From an uncultured Collinsella sp. (GTDB lineage: Bacteria > Actinomycetota > Coriobacteriia > Coriobacteriales > Coriobacteriaceae), in assembly GCA_958407995.1 (NCBI GenBank), contig CATYJU010000036.1, positions 1-20,905 of the forward strand: a stretch of 20,905 nucleotides of DNA, read 5' to 3'. A program made the position numbers and the translations under genes. Under the pieces are notes generated by a model, which saw only the letters and a program-made list of their open reading frames with translations, made no database searches and was not told the origin of the DNA. Positions 1 to 14,187 of the stretch are shown piece by piece (the stretch's first letter is position 1; each line of letters begins with the position of its first letter).

Positions 1-54
1 GACTTGCAGCGACGGACCTCAGGACGCTCTTACACCACGTCTACGCGCGCCACC

Positions 55-79
55 GGACAGGTTTATTTTGGTCGGTTTT
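55..79 (+). repeat. Left copy of a 25-bp inverted repeat flanking the sigma/anti-sigma cassette
   Basis: This 25-base segment is the reverse complement of 1854-1878 with one mismatch (position 73), so 24 of 25 bases match. Its core reads GGACAGGTTTATTTTGG. Both copies point inward and bracket the ECF sigma and anti-sigma genes. No target-site duplication is visible outside the repeats. Positions 1-54 and 80-177 hold nothing I can identify as a gene; a 65-codon minus-strand open frame at 78-275 runs through the terminator into the anti-sigma gene and looks like chance. Confidence 0.7.
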
Positions 80-177
80 ATCTGGGAAAACACCACTCTT
101 CACGGTGATCCGCATCCATTTGCCACGTTCTTCCGAGAATCAGACGAATAACGTCCAATCCACTCGTCCATATAACG

Positions 178-211
178 CTAAAAAGGCCGCTTCCCCCCTT
201 GGGAAGCGGCC
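178..211 (-). terminator. Rho-independent terminator of the sigma/anti-sigma operon
   Basis: A perfect 11-bp stem pairs 185-195 with 201-211 around a 5-base loop. On the minus strand it is followed by a short T run (positions 184 down to 180). It begins 7 bases after the anti-sigma stop codon, as expected for the end of that operon. Confidence 0.85.
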
Positions 212-217
212 CAGACT

Positions 218-1294
218 TTACGAATAAACGATGGTAAAGGGTACTTCTGTTTCGGTCTCTCCTGTTGACGTGCACCTCGTGCCCTCAAGCGTTACTGAGA
301 CCACTTGGTCGACATCGATCAACTTCGTTGGCAGCCAGATGTTCTCTCCGCTATTGCGCGCATAAGAAAAATATAAGTTGAACACCCCTGCGTCGTCATC
401 TTCGACAATCTGCTCCGATCCATCCTTGTAGCTGACGGTCAGCTTATTATCAACTGCATCAATGCCCAGATCATCGATGTGTGTCTGGATAGAAAACGGG
501 CTGATCTCGAGAGGCGAGTCATCGGAGCGGAGTTCCTTTGTATCGACGTAAGCTCCAACGCTAAACTCGGGCGTCGATGCCTCGAACGGCTTCGCATCCT
601 CGCCTTCGCCCTCGGTCCACGAGATATTCCAGGTGACCGCATGTTGAAAACCTCGCTCGCGATCCATAGAGGCAAAGTACATCGTGCCATTAATGACCGT
701 GTCGCTTGATGTGTCCTTATCAATGGTGCAGCGTGTGTCAGCCCATTCCTCGCCGAAGTTCATGCTGGGCGTGCCGATGCCTTGTTCTTCTTCACCATAG
801 AGAACAAGTTCGCCCGTCTCTGCTGCCGGCTTGTAGTAGTTAACGCCATTTGGATTGGACAGCGTAAACGTCACGGCACCGCAACCGTTTTTATCGATAG
901 CCATCTCATGGATATCAAGCGTATAGCCGTTACCCTCGACGGACAGATTAACCTTCTGGACTGCACCCTCCAGGCTTTGGGGCGCAATGCCGTCACCAAA
1001 CTCTCTGGTGTAGGTGTATTTAGCCCCCGATGAGCCGCCGTTGGTCCAGGTAATGGAATCCCCATTGCCGTGGTTTCCCCAGGCTGAGGCAAAATAGCTG
1101 GAATTGATAACGGCGTAGGCGACCCCTCCGGTCGCCAACACTCCGGCGAGACATCCGATTACGGCAACATAGAGAGACTTCGCGTGGCCCTTTCGATGAA
1201 GCGGCTCACCCGCAGCGGTATTAAGGACGCGATCTGCAAGATTGCTATCGGCTTGGATGGACTCGAAGGCCTGCTTGATTTGGTTGGATTTCAC
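218..1294 (-). CDS. Membrane-anchored anti-sigma factor-like protein (DUF4179-type)
   Basis: The 358-residue protein has a short cytoplasmic N-terminus (about residues 1-38), one hydrophobic segment (about 40-63, SLYVAVIGCLAGVLATGG) and a large extracytoplasmic part rich in beta-type sequence. That layout matches anti-sigma factors that hold an ECF sigma factor at the membrane. The outer part has patterns such as NGYTLDIHEMAIDKNG that recall DUF4179 proteins found beside ECF sigma genes in Firmicutes and Coriobacteriia. The start is GTG at 1292-1294, preceded by a strong AGGAGG. It lies inside the last 50 bases of the sigma gene in another frame, so translation is probably coupled. No zinc-binding HxxxCxxC anti-sigma motif is visible. 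The anti-sigma role is inferred from topology and context; the inducing signal is unknown. Confidence 0.75.
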   Translation of the reverse strand: MKSNQIKQAFESIQADSNLADRVLNTAAGEPLHRKGHAKSLYVAVIGCLAGVLATGGVAYAVINSSYFASAWGNHGNGDSITWTNGGSSGAKYTYTREFGDGIAPQSLEGAVQKVNLSVEGNGYTLDIHEMAIDKNGCGAVTFTLSNPNGVNYYKPAAETGELVLYGEEEQGIGTPSMNFGEEWADTRCTIDKDTSSDTVINGTMYFASMDRERGFQHAVTWNISWTEGEGEDAKPFEASTPEFSVGAYVDTKELRSDDSPLEISPFSIQTHIDDLGIDAVDNKLTVSYKDGSEQIVEDDDAGVFNLYFSYARNSGENIWLPTKLIDVDQVVSVTLEGTRCTSTGETETEVPFTIVYS

Positions 1295-1763
1295 GGTCGC
1301 CCTCCTCTAGGATGAATTTGAGCTTCGATCGACCACGAGCTAAACGCGTTCGAACGGTCGCGGCTGGTACATGCAACAACTCGGCAATCTCTGAGGTCGA
1401 AAAGCCCAGATAGTAATAGAGCACGATGGGGATACGGAATCGTTCCGGAAGTCGCATAACGTCCGACAGGACAGCCCTGGTCTCATCCTGCGCTACCGAT
1501 AGCGAACCGGCCAGGTTCTCAATATCCTCCACGCGCCTCCACGGCTTTCGAAAGAGCGATTTGCATTCATTGATCGTGACCCGGATAAGCCAGCGGCGAA
1601 GATGCTCCCAACTCTCAAAATGTCCATCGCTTTTAAGCAGCTTAAGAAAGACATCTTGGGCAATATCGTCGGCATCGGCACGATCGCGCAGGTACGTCAA
1701 TGCGATTCGAAACACGACATCCCTGTGATCTTCAACCGCCTGTCTAAAAGCTTGTTCTTCCAT
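1245..1763 (-). CDS. ECF-type RNA polymerase sigma factor
   Basis: The 172-residue protein has only sigma region 2 (about residues 8-77, with DADDIAQDVFLKL) and region 4 (about 104-156, with LPERFRIPIVLYYYLGFS followed by the helix-turn-helix SEIAELLHVPAATVRTRLARGR). Lack of regions 1 and 3 and the short length define the ECF group. The start is ATG at 1761-1763, with GGGAGGTGATT directly upstream; the frame is open upstream to 1865 but that part has no comparable ribosome site and includes the candidate promoter. The last 50 bases overlap the anti-sigma gene. It should direct polymerase to a small regulon, including its own promoter, when released by its partner. The target genes cannot be told from the window. 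Confidence 0.92.
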   Translation of the reverse strand: MEEQAFRQAVEDHRDVVFRIALTYLRDRADADDIAQDVFLKLLKSDGHFESWEHLRRWLIRVTINECKSLFRKPWRRVEDIENLAGSLSVAQDETRAVLSDVMRLPERFRIPIVLYYYLGFSTSEIAELLHVPAATVRTRLARGRSKLKFILEEGDREIQPNQAGLRVHPSR

Positions 1764-1811
1764 AATCACCTCCCGGTGATGCTGATGTTTCTTGCTGAGG
1801 CCCTCACCATA

Positions 1812-1839
1812 GATACGCTTTGACCGAACGGAATGTTTC
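1812..1839 (-). promoter_or_regulatory. Candidate ECF-type autoregulatory promoter
   Basis: Read on the minus strand there is GAAACA (1834-1839), a 16-base spacer, then CGTATC (1812-1817). This resembles the GAAAC / CGT architecture of many ECF sigma promoters and lies 48 bases upstream of the sigma ATG. Autoregulation is common for such genes. Inferred from pattern only; a sigma-A promoter with good spacing was not found here. Confidence 0.45.
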
Positions 1840-1853
1840 AAATTCAAGCAGGA

Positions 1854-1878
1854 AAAACCTACCAAAATAAACCTGTCC
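1854..1878 (-). repeat. Right copy of the 25-bp inverted repeat
   Basis: This copy pairs with 55-79 (24 of 25 bases). It lies just upstream of the candidate sigma promoter. On its outer side, positions 1884-1893 give a second, shorter pairing with 1853-1862, so the right copy can also fold on itself as a local stem of about 9-10 bp. Confidence 0.7.
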
Positions 1879-1901
1879 CTTTTTGGCAGGTTTTCTTCAA
1901 C

Positions 1902-1938
1902 AAAAAAGACCCGCTTCCCTGTTGGGAAACGGGTCTTT
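1902..1938 (-). terminator. Rho-independent terminator after rpoC
   Basis: A 14-bp stem pairs 1906-1919 with 1924-1937 around a TGTT loop and is followed on the minus strand by a T run. The single irregular pair (1914/1929) is a G-U wobble in the minus-strand RNA but an A-C mismatch in the plus-strand RNA, which supports use in the rpoC direction. It starts 27 bases after the rpoC stop. Confidence 0.88.
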
Positions 1939-1964
1939 GGAAGGACGGTTAACGTACTTGGAAA

Positions 1965-6440
<4,476 letters not shown>

Positions 6441-6446
6441 AGTCAA

Positions 6447-9938
<3,492 letters not shown>

Positions 9939-10011
9939 CAGGTTTTTCCTCCTTCACGGAAATGCTCGGTGGGTTGGCGAGGCATAGCTTCGCCAGTTAT
10001 CGCAACCTAAT

Positions 10012-10039
10012 AGTTTATCAGGTACCGACCGTTGGGCAA
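10012..10039 (-). promoter_or_regulatory. Candidate rpoBC promoter
   Basis: On the minus strand TTGCCC (10034-10039), a 16-base spacer and TAAACT (10012-10017) lie about 75 bases upstream of the rpoB start. Matches to the -35 and -10 consensus are 4 of 6 each. The terminator after galU implies that rpoBC needs its own promoter in this 287-base gap. A hairpin at 9975-9995 lies between it and the ribosome site. Confidence 0.45.
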
Positions 10040-10116
10040 GAAAAGCCTTGACGCGATTGAGTTTTTGGAGTAGCAAAGTTTTTCGACAGAAAACACGCAG
10101 GTAGATGTATGTATAT

Positions 10117-10149
10117 CGAACATCTGTTCATATATTTTCTGTGAACAGA
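10117..10149. promoter_or_regulatory. Two overlapping palindromes, one LexA-box-like, upstream of rpoB
   Basis: CGAACATCTGTTC (10117-10129) has the GAAC-N4-GTTC form of Gram-positive LexA operators. Sharing its right half, TCTGTTCA (10123-10130) pairs perfectly with TGAACAGA (10142-10149) across 11 bases. The region is AT-rich compared with its surroundings. A protein-binding site is possible, but no SOS gene starts here, and GAAC-N4-GTTC alone is expected about once per 65 kb of random sequence. Confidence 0.35.
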
Positions 10150-10170
10150 GAGCCGGCAATCGCAGCTCTT

Positions 10171-10205
10171 ATAAAAAACGGGCGCGAACCGAAGTCCGCG
10201 CCCGT
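10171..10205 (-). terminator. Rho-independent terminator after galU
   Basis: A 9-bp GC-rich stem (10178-10186 with 10197-10205) is followed on the minus strand by six or more T residues. It lies about 20 bases after the galU stop codon. Confidence 0.92.
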
Positions 10206-10225
10206 AAATGTCGATGCCCGAAGGC

Positions 10226-11134
10226 TTACTTGCGCATCAATCCGCCGCGCTCGTCGATGGCGTCCCAGAAGGCGCTGGCAAAGCGGGGGTCGCTTGCAGC
10301 CATGAGGGCGTTGGTGGCCATCCAGCCAGAGGGAGTACCGGTGTCGTAGCCCGACAGCGGGTCGATGACGACAGCATACATGGCCTCGCGGTCGAGCGAA
10401 CGGGCCATGGCGTCGGTGAGCTGGATCTCGCCGCCCTTGCCGGCCTGCTGATCTGCCAGCAGGTCCATGACCAGCGGGCTCAGCAGGTAGCGACCGACGA
10501 TGTACAGGTTGGACGGAGCTGCCTCGGGAGCGGGCTTCTCGACCAGACCGCCGATACGCCAGACAGCGCCCGGCTCTGCATCGGCAACGTCCTCGGCACC
10601 CTCGAGCGAACCGACGCGCTCACCGGCGATAACGCCGTAGCGGCTGACTTCCTCGGGCGAGCAAGCAGCGACGGCGATAACCGAAGCGCCACCGTGCTCC
10701 TTGGAAACGGCGAGCATCTTGTCGCAGATGTCGCGGTTAGGCACAACGTAGTCGCCCAGAAGAACTAGGAAGTTCTCCCCTGCCACGGCGTCGGCAGCAG
10801 AGCGAATAGCATGGCCGAGGCCCTTGGGCTCGTACTGATAACGGAAGTCGACCGGCATACCGCCAGCGTGGGCGACGGCGTCGGCATAGGCGTTCTTGCC
10901 GCGCTCGCGCAGCAGGTTCTCGAGCGAGCGATCGGGCTGGAAGTAGTTCAGTAGCTCGGGCTTACCGGGAGAAGTAACGATGATGGCATCGTCGACCTCC
11001 TCGGGATCGAGCGCTTCCTCGACGACGTACTGAATGACGGGCTTGTCGAGCACCGGCAGCATCTCTTTGGGCGTGCACTTAGTGCCAGGCAGAAAACGCG
11101 TGCCAAGACCGGCGGCGGGGATGATTGCCTTCAT
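10226..11134 (-). CDS. galU: UTP--glucose-1-phosphate uridylyltransferase
   Basis: The enzyme joins UTP and glucose-1-phosphate to make UDP-glucose, the donor for cell-surface glycans and an intermediate in galactose use. The 302-residue cytoplasmic protein starts with the nucleotide-binding signature AAGLGTRFLPGTKCTPKEML (7-26). It also carries EPKGLGHA, LLGDYV with the metal-binding Asp, GGLVEKP and LSGYDTGTPSGW, all in the family order. Length fits bacterial GalU. The start is ATG at 11132-11134, with AAAGGA about 12 bases upstream; the open frame extends 22 codons further, but that part has no family similarity. It lies between rplL and rpoB but has terminators on both sides, so it is probably a separate unit. 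Confidence 0.95.
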   Translation of the reverse strand: MKAIIPAAGLGTRFLPGTKCTPKEMLPVLDKPVIQYVVEEALDPEEVDDAIIVTSPGKPELLNYFQPDRSLENLLRERGKNAYADAVAHAGGMPVDFRYQYEPKGLGHAIRSAADAVAGENFLVLLGDYVVPNRDICDKMLAVSKEHGGASVIAVAACSPEEVSRYGVIAGERVGSLEGAEDVADAEPGAVWRIGGLVEKPAPEAAPSNLYIVGRYLLSPLVMDLLADQQAGKGGEIQLTDAMARSLDREAMYAVVIDPLSGYDTGTPSGWMATNALMAASDPRFASAFWDAIDERGGLMRK

Positions 11135-11383
11135 GTTATTCAAAGATCCTTTCGCAGGCGCAAAAGCGCCCCATGCGTGCGGCACACAGCCGCAGACCAA
11201 ATTGCGATACCCAAGTATCTTACCGCTGGAGCTATATGTCGCTACAAGGCAGAGACAATTCTTCAGCAGGTCAACGCAAATTATTGCTCGAATGGTGCAA
11301 TTTTATTGCCCAACGGCAAGGCACCCGATACGACGCAAATCACAGAACATGGCAGTTTGAGCAACCGATGTTGAGGGACCGAA
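11135..11383 (-). other. galU leader and upstream spacer with two hairpins
   Basis: This stretch has no gene. Two perfect small hairpins lie in the galU leader: 11157-11161 with 11166-11170 (loop AAAA) and 11178-11183 with 11189-11194 (loop ACACA). A weak -10-like TAAGAT occurs further upstream on the minus strand, without a convincing -35 partner. The rest, about 11225-11380, is AT-richer than the genes and shows no clear structure. Confidence 0.4.
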
Positions 11384-11421
11384 AAACAAAAAAGACGGGG
11401 CTCGCAATGCGAACCCCGTCT
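11384..11421 (-). terminator. Rho-independent terminator after rplL
   Basis: A 13-bp stem pairs 11393-11405 with 11409-11421 and is followed on the minus strand by TTTTTTGTTTTT. The one irregular pair (11402/11412) is not a Watson-Crick pair. It starts 28 bases after the rplL stop and separates the ribosomal unit from galU. Confidence 0.92.
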
Positions 11422-11448
11422 GCAAAGAAATCTGGCGAGAAAGCCTGA

Positions 11449-11826
11449 TTACTTGAGGGTGACAGCAGCGCCAGCAGCCTCGAGCTTCTCCTTGGCAGCC
11501 TCGGCGTCCTCCTTCTTGGCACCCTCGAGAACAGCCTTGGGAGCGCCCTCGACGACCTCCTTGGCCTCCTTCAGGCCAAGGTTGGTGAGCTCACGGACGG
11601 CCTTGATGACCTGGATCTTGTTGTCGCCGAAGCCCTCGAGCACGACGTCAAACTCGGTCTTCTCCTCGGCCTCAGCAGCGCCAGCAGCGGGAGCGGCGAC
11701 AACAGCGGCAGGAGCAGCGGCGGAAACGCCGAAGGTGTCCTCGATAGCCTTAACGAGCTCGGAAGCCTCGAGAAGGGTCATTTCCTTAAGAGCATCGATG
11801 ATCTCATCGGTGGTAAGCTTAGCCAT
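11449..11826 (-). CDS. rplL: 50S ribosomal protein L7/L12
   Basis: L7/L12 dimers form the ribosomal stalk and recruit translation GTPases. The 125-residue protein has the N-terminal dimerisation domain (MAKLTTDEIIDALKEMTLLE), an alanine-rich hinge (about 46-62, AAAPAAVVAAPAAGAAEA) and the C-terminal factor-binding domain with EKTEFDVVLEGFGDNKI and GLKEAKEVVEGAPKAV. The start is ATG at 11824-11826, with AAAGGAC upstream; an in-frame ATG at 11859 lies in the spacer and would add 11 unrelated residues. It follows rplJ by 102 bases, a spacer with several small hairpins, and ends at a strong terminator. Confidence 0.98.
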   Translation of the reverse strand: MAKLTTDEIIDALKEMTLLEASELVKAIEDTFGVSAAAPAAVVAAPAAGAAEAEEKTEFDVVLEGFGDNKIQVIKAVRELTNLGLKEAKEVVEGAPKAVLEGAKKEDAEAAKEKLEAAGAAVTLK

Positions 11827-11928
11827 TTCTAAGTCCTTTCGGTTTCCGTGCGGATGCACGGAGATCAGTTAAAACACGGCGCGAATGCGCCAGGGGTGCG
11901 GCGTTGCCGCCGCGGGTGAAAACAGCGA
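11827..11928 (-). promoter_or_regulatory. rplJ-rplL spacer with three small hairpins
   Basis: Three short perfect stems follow each other: 11898-11902 with 11906-11910, 11878-11882 with 11887-11891 (on the minus strand then GTGTTTTAA), and 11846-11850 with 11857-11861 just before the rplL ribosome site. They could stabilise or partly process the message. L12 is needed in several copies per L10, so differential control here is plausible but unproven. Confidence 0.35.
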
Positions 11929-12450
11929 CTAGGCTGCCTTCTGCTCGGAGACCTGCTGGATCGAACGAGCGAGACCAGAGGAAACGCCGTTGACGCAGAC
12001 AGCGATGTCGCGAGCGAAACCGGAGATGAGACCGGCGATCTGGCCGAGAAGCTGATCCTTGGTGGGCAGCTCAGCGATAGCCTTAACATCATCAGCGGAA
12101 ACGGCCTTGCCGTCGGAGATACCGCCCTTGATCTCAAGGACGCCCTTGGACTTAGCGGAGAAGTCCTTAAGGGCCTTAGCGGCCTCGACCGGCTCGGACT
12201 CGTAGAACACATAAGCGACGGGGCCGGCGAGAATCTCGTCGAGCTCGGGCTGCTCCTGGTTCTTGAGGGCGATCTTGACCAGGTTGTTCTTGTAGACCTT
12301 CATCTCGGCGCCGCACTCGCGAAGCTGATGACGCAGCTCCTGAGCCTGCTTAACCGTCAGACCGTTGTAGTTGACGACGAACAGACCGGCGTTCTCGGCG
12401 ATACGGGACTCGATCTCTGCAACCTTGTCGATTTTGTACTGCTGGGGCAT
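11929..12450 (-). CDS. rplJ: 50S ribosomal protein L10
   Basis: L10 anchors the L7/L12 dimers to 23S rRNA. In many bacteria the L10-L12 complex also binds its own leader mRNA. The 173-residue protein shows typical blocks: ENAGLFVVNYNGLTVKQAQELR (about 19-40), MKVYKNNLVKIAL, GPVAYVF and PTKDQLLGQIAGLI, and a C-terminal helix for L12 binding. The start is ATG at 12448-12450, preceded by AGGAGG seven to eight bases away. It is the first gene after a strong promoter, an L10 leader and a leader terminator, and is followed by rplL. Confidence 0.98.
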   Translation of the reverse strand: MPQQYKIDKVAEIESRIAENAGLFVVNYNGLTVKQAQELRHQLRECGAEMKVYKNNLVKIALKNQEQPELDEILAGPVAYVFYESEPVEAAKALKDFSAKSKGVLEIKGGISDGKAVSADDVKAIAELPTKDQLLGQIAGLISGFARDIAVCVNGVSSGLARSIQQVSEQKAA

Positions 12451-12510
12451 GAATTACACCTCCTCGAATTCTTTCCGGGCACGGTCCGCCACAAGGACGT
12501 GACGGGGGCA

Positions 12511-12552
12511 TGTCCAAAAAGAAAGCCCCCGCGCTGCATGAGCGACGGGGGC
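12511..12552 (-). terminator. Leader terminator (attenuator) before rplJ
   Basis: On the minus strand an 11-bp GC-rich stem pairs 12525-12535 with 12541-12552, with one bulged base (12545). It is followed by TTTCTTTTT. It lies between the L10 leader and the rplJ start, where it would end transcription before the genes. This is the layout of the attenuation-controlled rplJL leader known from Bacillus subtilis. The antiterminator pairing was not worked out. Confidence 0.82.
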
Positions 12553-12572
12553 GAGAAGACATATCTACTCGA

Positions 12573-12646
12573 CCACCTCGGCTGGCGGGAAGTCCCATTA
12601 AGCTCGCGGGCGATGCCCGTTTGCACCGGCTGTCTCTGGCAGCGGA
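12573..12646 (-). promoter_or_regulatory. Ribosomal protein L10 leader
   Basis: The minus-strand RNA contains the conserved elements of the L10 leader in order: AGAGACAGCCGGTGC (about 12624-12638), a small hairpin, GAGCTTAAT (about 12597-12605), and CCAGCCGAGGT (about 12575-12585) closing the outer helix with the first element. The L10-L12 complex binds this fold and so represses its own synthesis. It lies between the promoter and the leader terminator. Recognised from memory of the family consensus, not from a covariance search. Confidence 0.8.
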
Positions 12647-12666
12647 TTCGTGCGTGAACCGAAAGT

Positions 12667-12695
12667 ATTATGGCGGGGACCCCGGCGTCGGTCAA
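12667..12695 (-). promoter_or_regulatory. Promoter of the rplJ-rplL operon
   Basis: On the minus strand TTGACC (12690-12695), a 17-base spacer and CATAAT (12667-12672) match the housekeeping consensus at 5 of 6 in both boxes. Transcription would begin near 12660, just ahead of the L10 leader. The first three bases of the -35 box lie inside the left arm of the large palindrome. Confidence 0.85.
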
Positions 12696-12897
12696 CGGCA
12701 ACCCTGGCTGCACACAATTCCACCATCTCGGTCGCGCCGCCAAAGGCCAGGCGCAAGCTTTTCGCTCGGTCAGGTCCTGGGCTCGCACGAAGAGCACATT
12801 TAGTGCTCTTCGGCTCGTGCGGAATCTACGAAAAGCTTGCGCCTGGCCTTTGGCGGCGCGACCTGTGTTGACTTTGGGGCAGCCAGGGTTGCCGTTG
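12693..12897. repeat. ~205-bp near-palindromic element
   Basis: Three nested inverted repeats share one centre. The outer arms 12693-12711 and 12879-12897 match over 19 bases. The middle arms 12730-12764 and 12829-12863 match perfectly over 35 bases. The inner arms 12788-12797 and 12803-12812 match over 10 bases around a 5-base loop. It fills the gap between the aminotransferase stop and the rplJ promoter. It has no coding potential and no obvious target duplication. It could be a MITE-like insertion or a large terminator hairpin for the aminotransferase. Confidence 0.85.
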
Positions 12898-12957
12898 GCC
12901 GGCGCGCCCCACGCATAACCCTTATGTCGGTGGGCTGATGTGTTGCGTCCCTGAGGA

Positions 12958-14094
12958 CTACAAGGTCGAAATGAAGGTGGACAGGCGGTGGAGGCCTTCG
13001 TCCAGGTTTTCGTCGGAGACGCAATAGCTTAGGCGGATGTGGCCTTCGGTTCCGAAGCAGTTTCCGGGGACTAGGGCTACGTTTGCCTCTTTGATGGCTT
13101 TGATGCAGAAGTCTTCGCTTGTTAGGCCGAATTGTTTGATGCTGGGGAAGGCGTAGAAGGCGCCTGCCGGTTCCACTACGTCGAGGCCCATGGCGTCTAA
13201 GGCTGCGAGTACGCGCTCGCGGCGGACTCGGTAGACTTTGAGCATGGGGGCTGGGTCGACGGTGAGGGCTCGGGCTGCGGCGTCCATCTCGAAGGAGACG
13301 GCGCTCGATACTAGGTATTGGTGAGCTTTTGCGATCTCGGCGATGACGGGGGCTGCGGCTGCGAGCCAGCCCAGGCGCCAGCCGGTCATAGCCCAGGGCT
13401 TGGAGAAGCTCTCGATAACTACCGTCTGATCGCGAAGCTCCGGGTGGCGCTGGGTAAAGCGCTCGTAGCCACCCACATAAACCAGGCGGTTGTATACGTC
13501 GTCGCAGACCACGTAGATGCCCGCCTGCTCTGCCACGCGCGCCACGGCGTCGAGCGAAGCCGCGTTGAGGATGCAACCCGTAGGATTGTTGGGCGTGCAG
13601 ATGACGATGGCCTTGGTCGCCGGCGTCACGCAGGCACGAAGCGCCTCCTCATCAATCTGAAATTGCGCAGGCTCCGTATCCAAAAAGACCGCTTTGGCGT
13701 GGTTGGCCACGACGATGCTCTCGTACAGGCCAAAGGCCGGCGTGGGGATGATGACCTCGTCGCCGGGGTTGAGCATAGCCATGAATGTTGCCGACAGGGC
13801 CTCGGTCGCGCCGTCGGTTAGGATGACCTCGTCGGCCGAAAACGTAAGGCCCGCGTCCCCCATGTAGGCAGATAACGCCTCACGCAAGGCGGGGCGACCG
13901 TTGTTGGGCGGATAGTGCGTGTCACCGCGGTCCAGTGCGGCGATCACCTCGGCACTAATCACATCGGGCGTGGGAAAATCGGGCTCGCCGAGCGCAAGCG
14001 CGATGCACCCCGGGTGCTGGGCGGCGAGCGCGTTAATCCGGCGGATACCGGAGGGCTTGAGCATGGCAAGCGAGGTATTCATGGGCAGACGCAT
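12958..14094 (-). CDS. Class I/II PLP-dependent aminotransferase
   Basis: The 378-residue protein has the full aspartate-aminotransferase fold signature. LGEPDFPTPDVI lies at 35-46, DGATEAL near 94-100 binds the cofactor phosphate, NNPTG is at 169-173, D198 and Y201 contact the PLP ring, and K232 in SFSKPWAMTGWRLGW forms the Schiff base, with R240 nearby. The C-terminal IRLSYC contains the substrate-carboxylate arginine. It is closest in style to the PatA/AspC-like enzymes that use pyruvate or 2-oxoglutarate; the amino acid substrate cannot be told. The start is ATG at 14092-14094, with GAAAGGA six bases upstream. It is divergent from 14188-14850, with 93 bases between them. Confidence 0.9.
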   Translation of the reverse strand: MRLPMNTSLAMLKPSGIRRINALAAQHPGCIALALGEPDFPTPDVISAEVIAALDRGDTHYPPNNGRPALREALSAYMGDAGLTFSADEVILTDGATEALSATFMAMLNPGDEVIIPTPAFGLYESIVVANHAKAVFLDTEPAQFQIDEEALRACVTPATKAIVICTPNNPTGCILNAASLDAVARVAEQAGIYVVCDDVYNRLVYVGGYERFTQRHPELRDQTVVIESFSKPWAMTGWRLGWLAAAAPVIAEIAKAHQYLVSSAVSFEMDAAARALTVDPAPMLKVYRVRRERVLAALDAMGLDVVEPAGAFYAFPSIKQFGLTSEDFCIKAIKEANVALVPGNCFGTEGHIRLSYCVSDENLDEGLHRLSTFISTL

Positions 14095-14187
14095 GGCGTT
14101 CCTTTCGTAAGGGTTGCACTAGGATAGCGCGGCGGGGCGCCACCAGACGGTGTAACCTAAACGGAAACGAGCCGGAAAGGAGATGGC

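Noticed and set aside
10105..10305. A 66-codon plus-strand frame next to the LexA-like palindrome
   Set aside because: Considered as a possible SOS-controlled small gene, but it runs through the galU terminator and into galU antisense and has no clear ribosome site.
12510..12803. Small plus-strand open frames in the rplJ upstream region
   Set aside because: They cross the L10 leader, terminator and promoter, which explain the sequence better, and have no protein-like composition.
12800..13576. A 258-codon minus-strand open frame
   Set aside because: Out-of-frame shadow of the aminotransferase running into the palindrome; Arg/Pro/Ser-rich translation typical of a GC-rich shifted frame.
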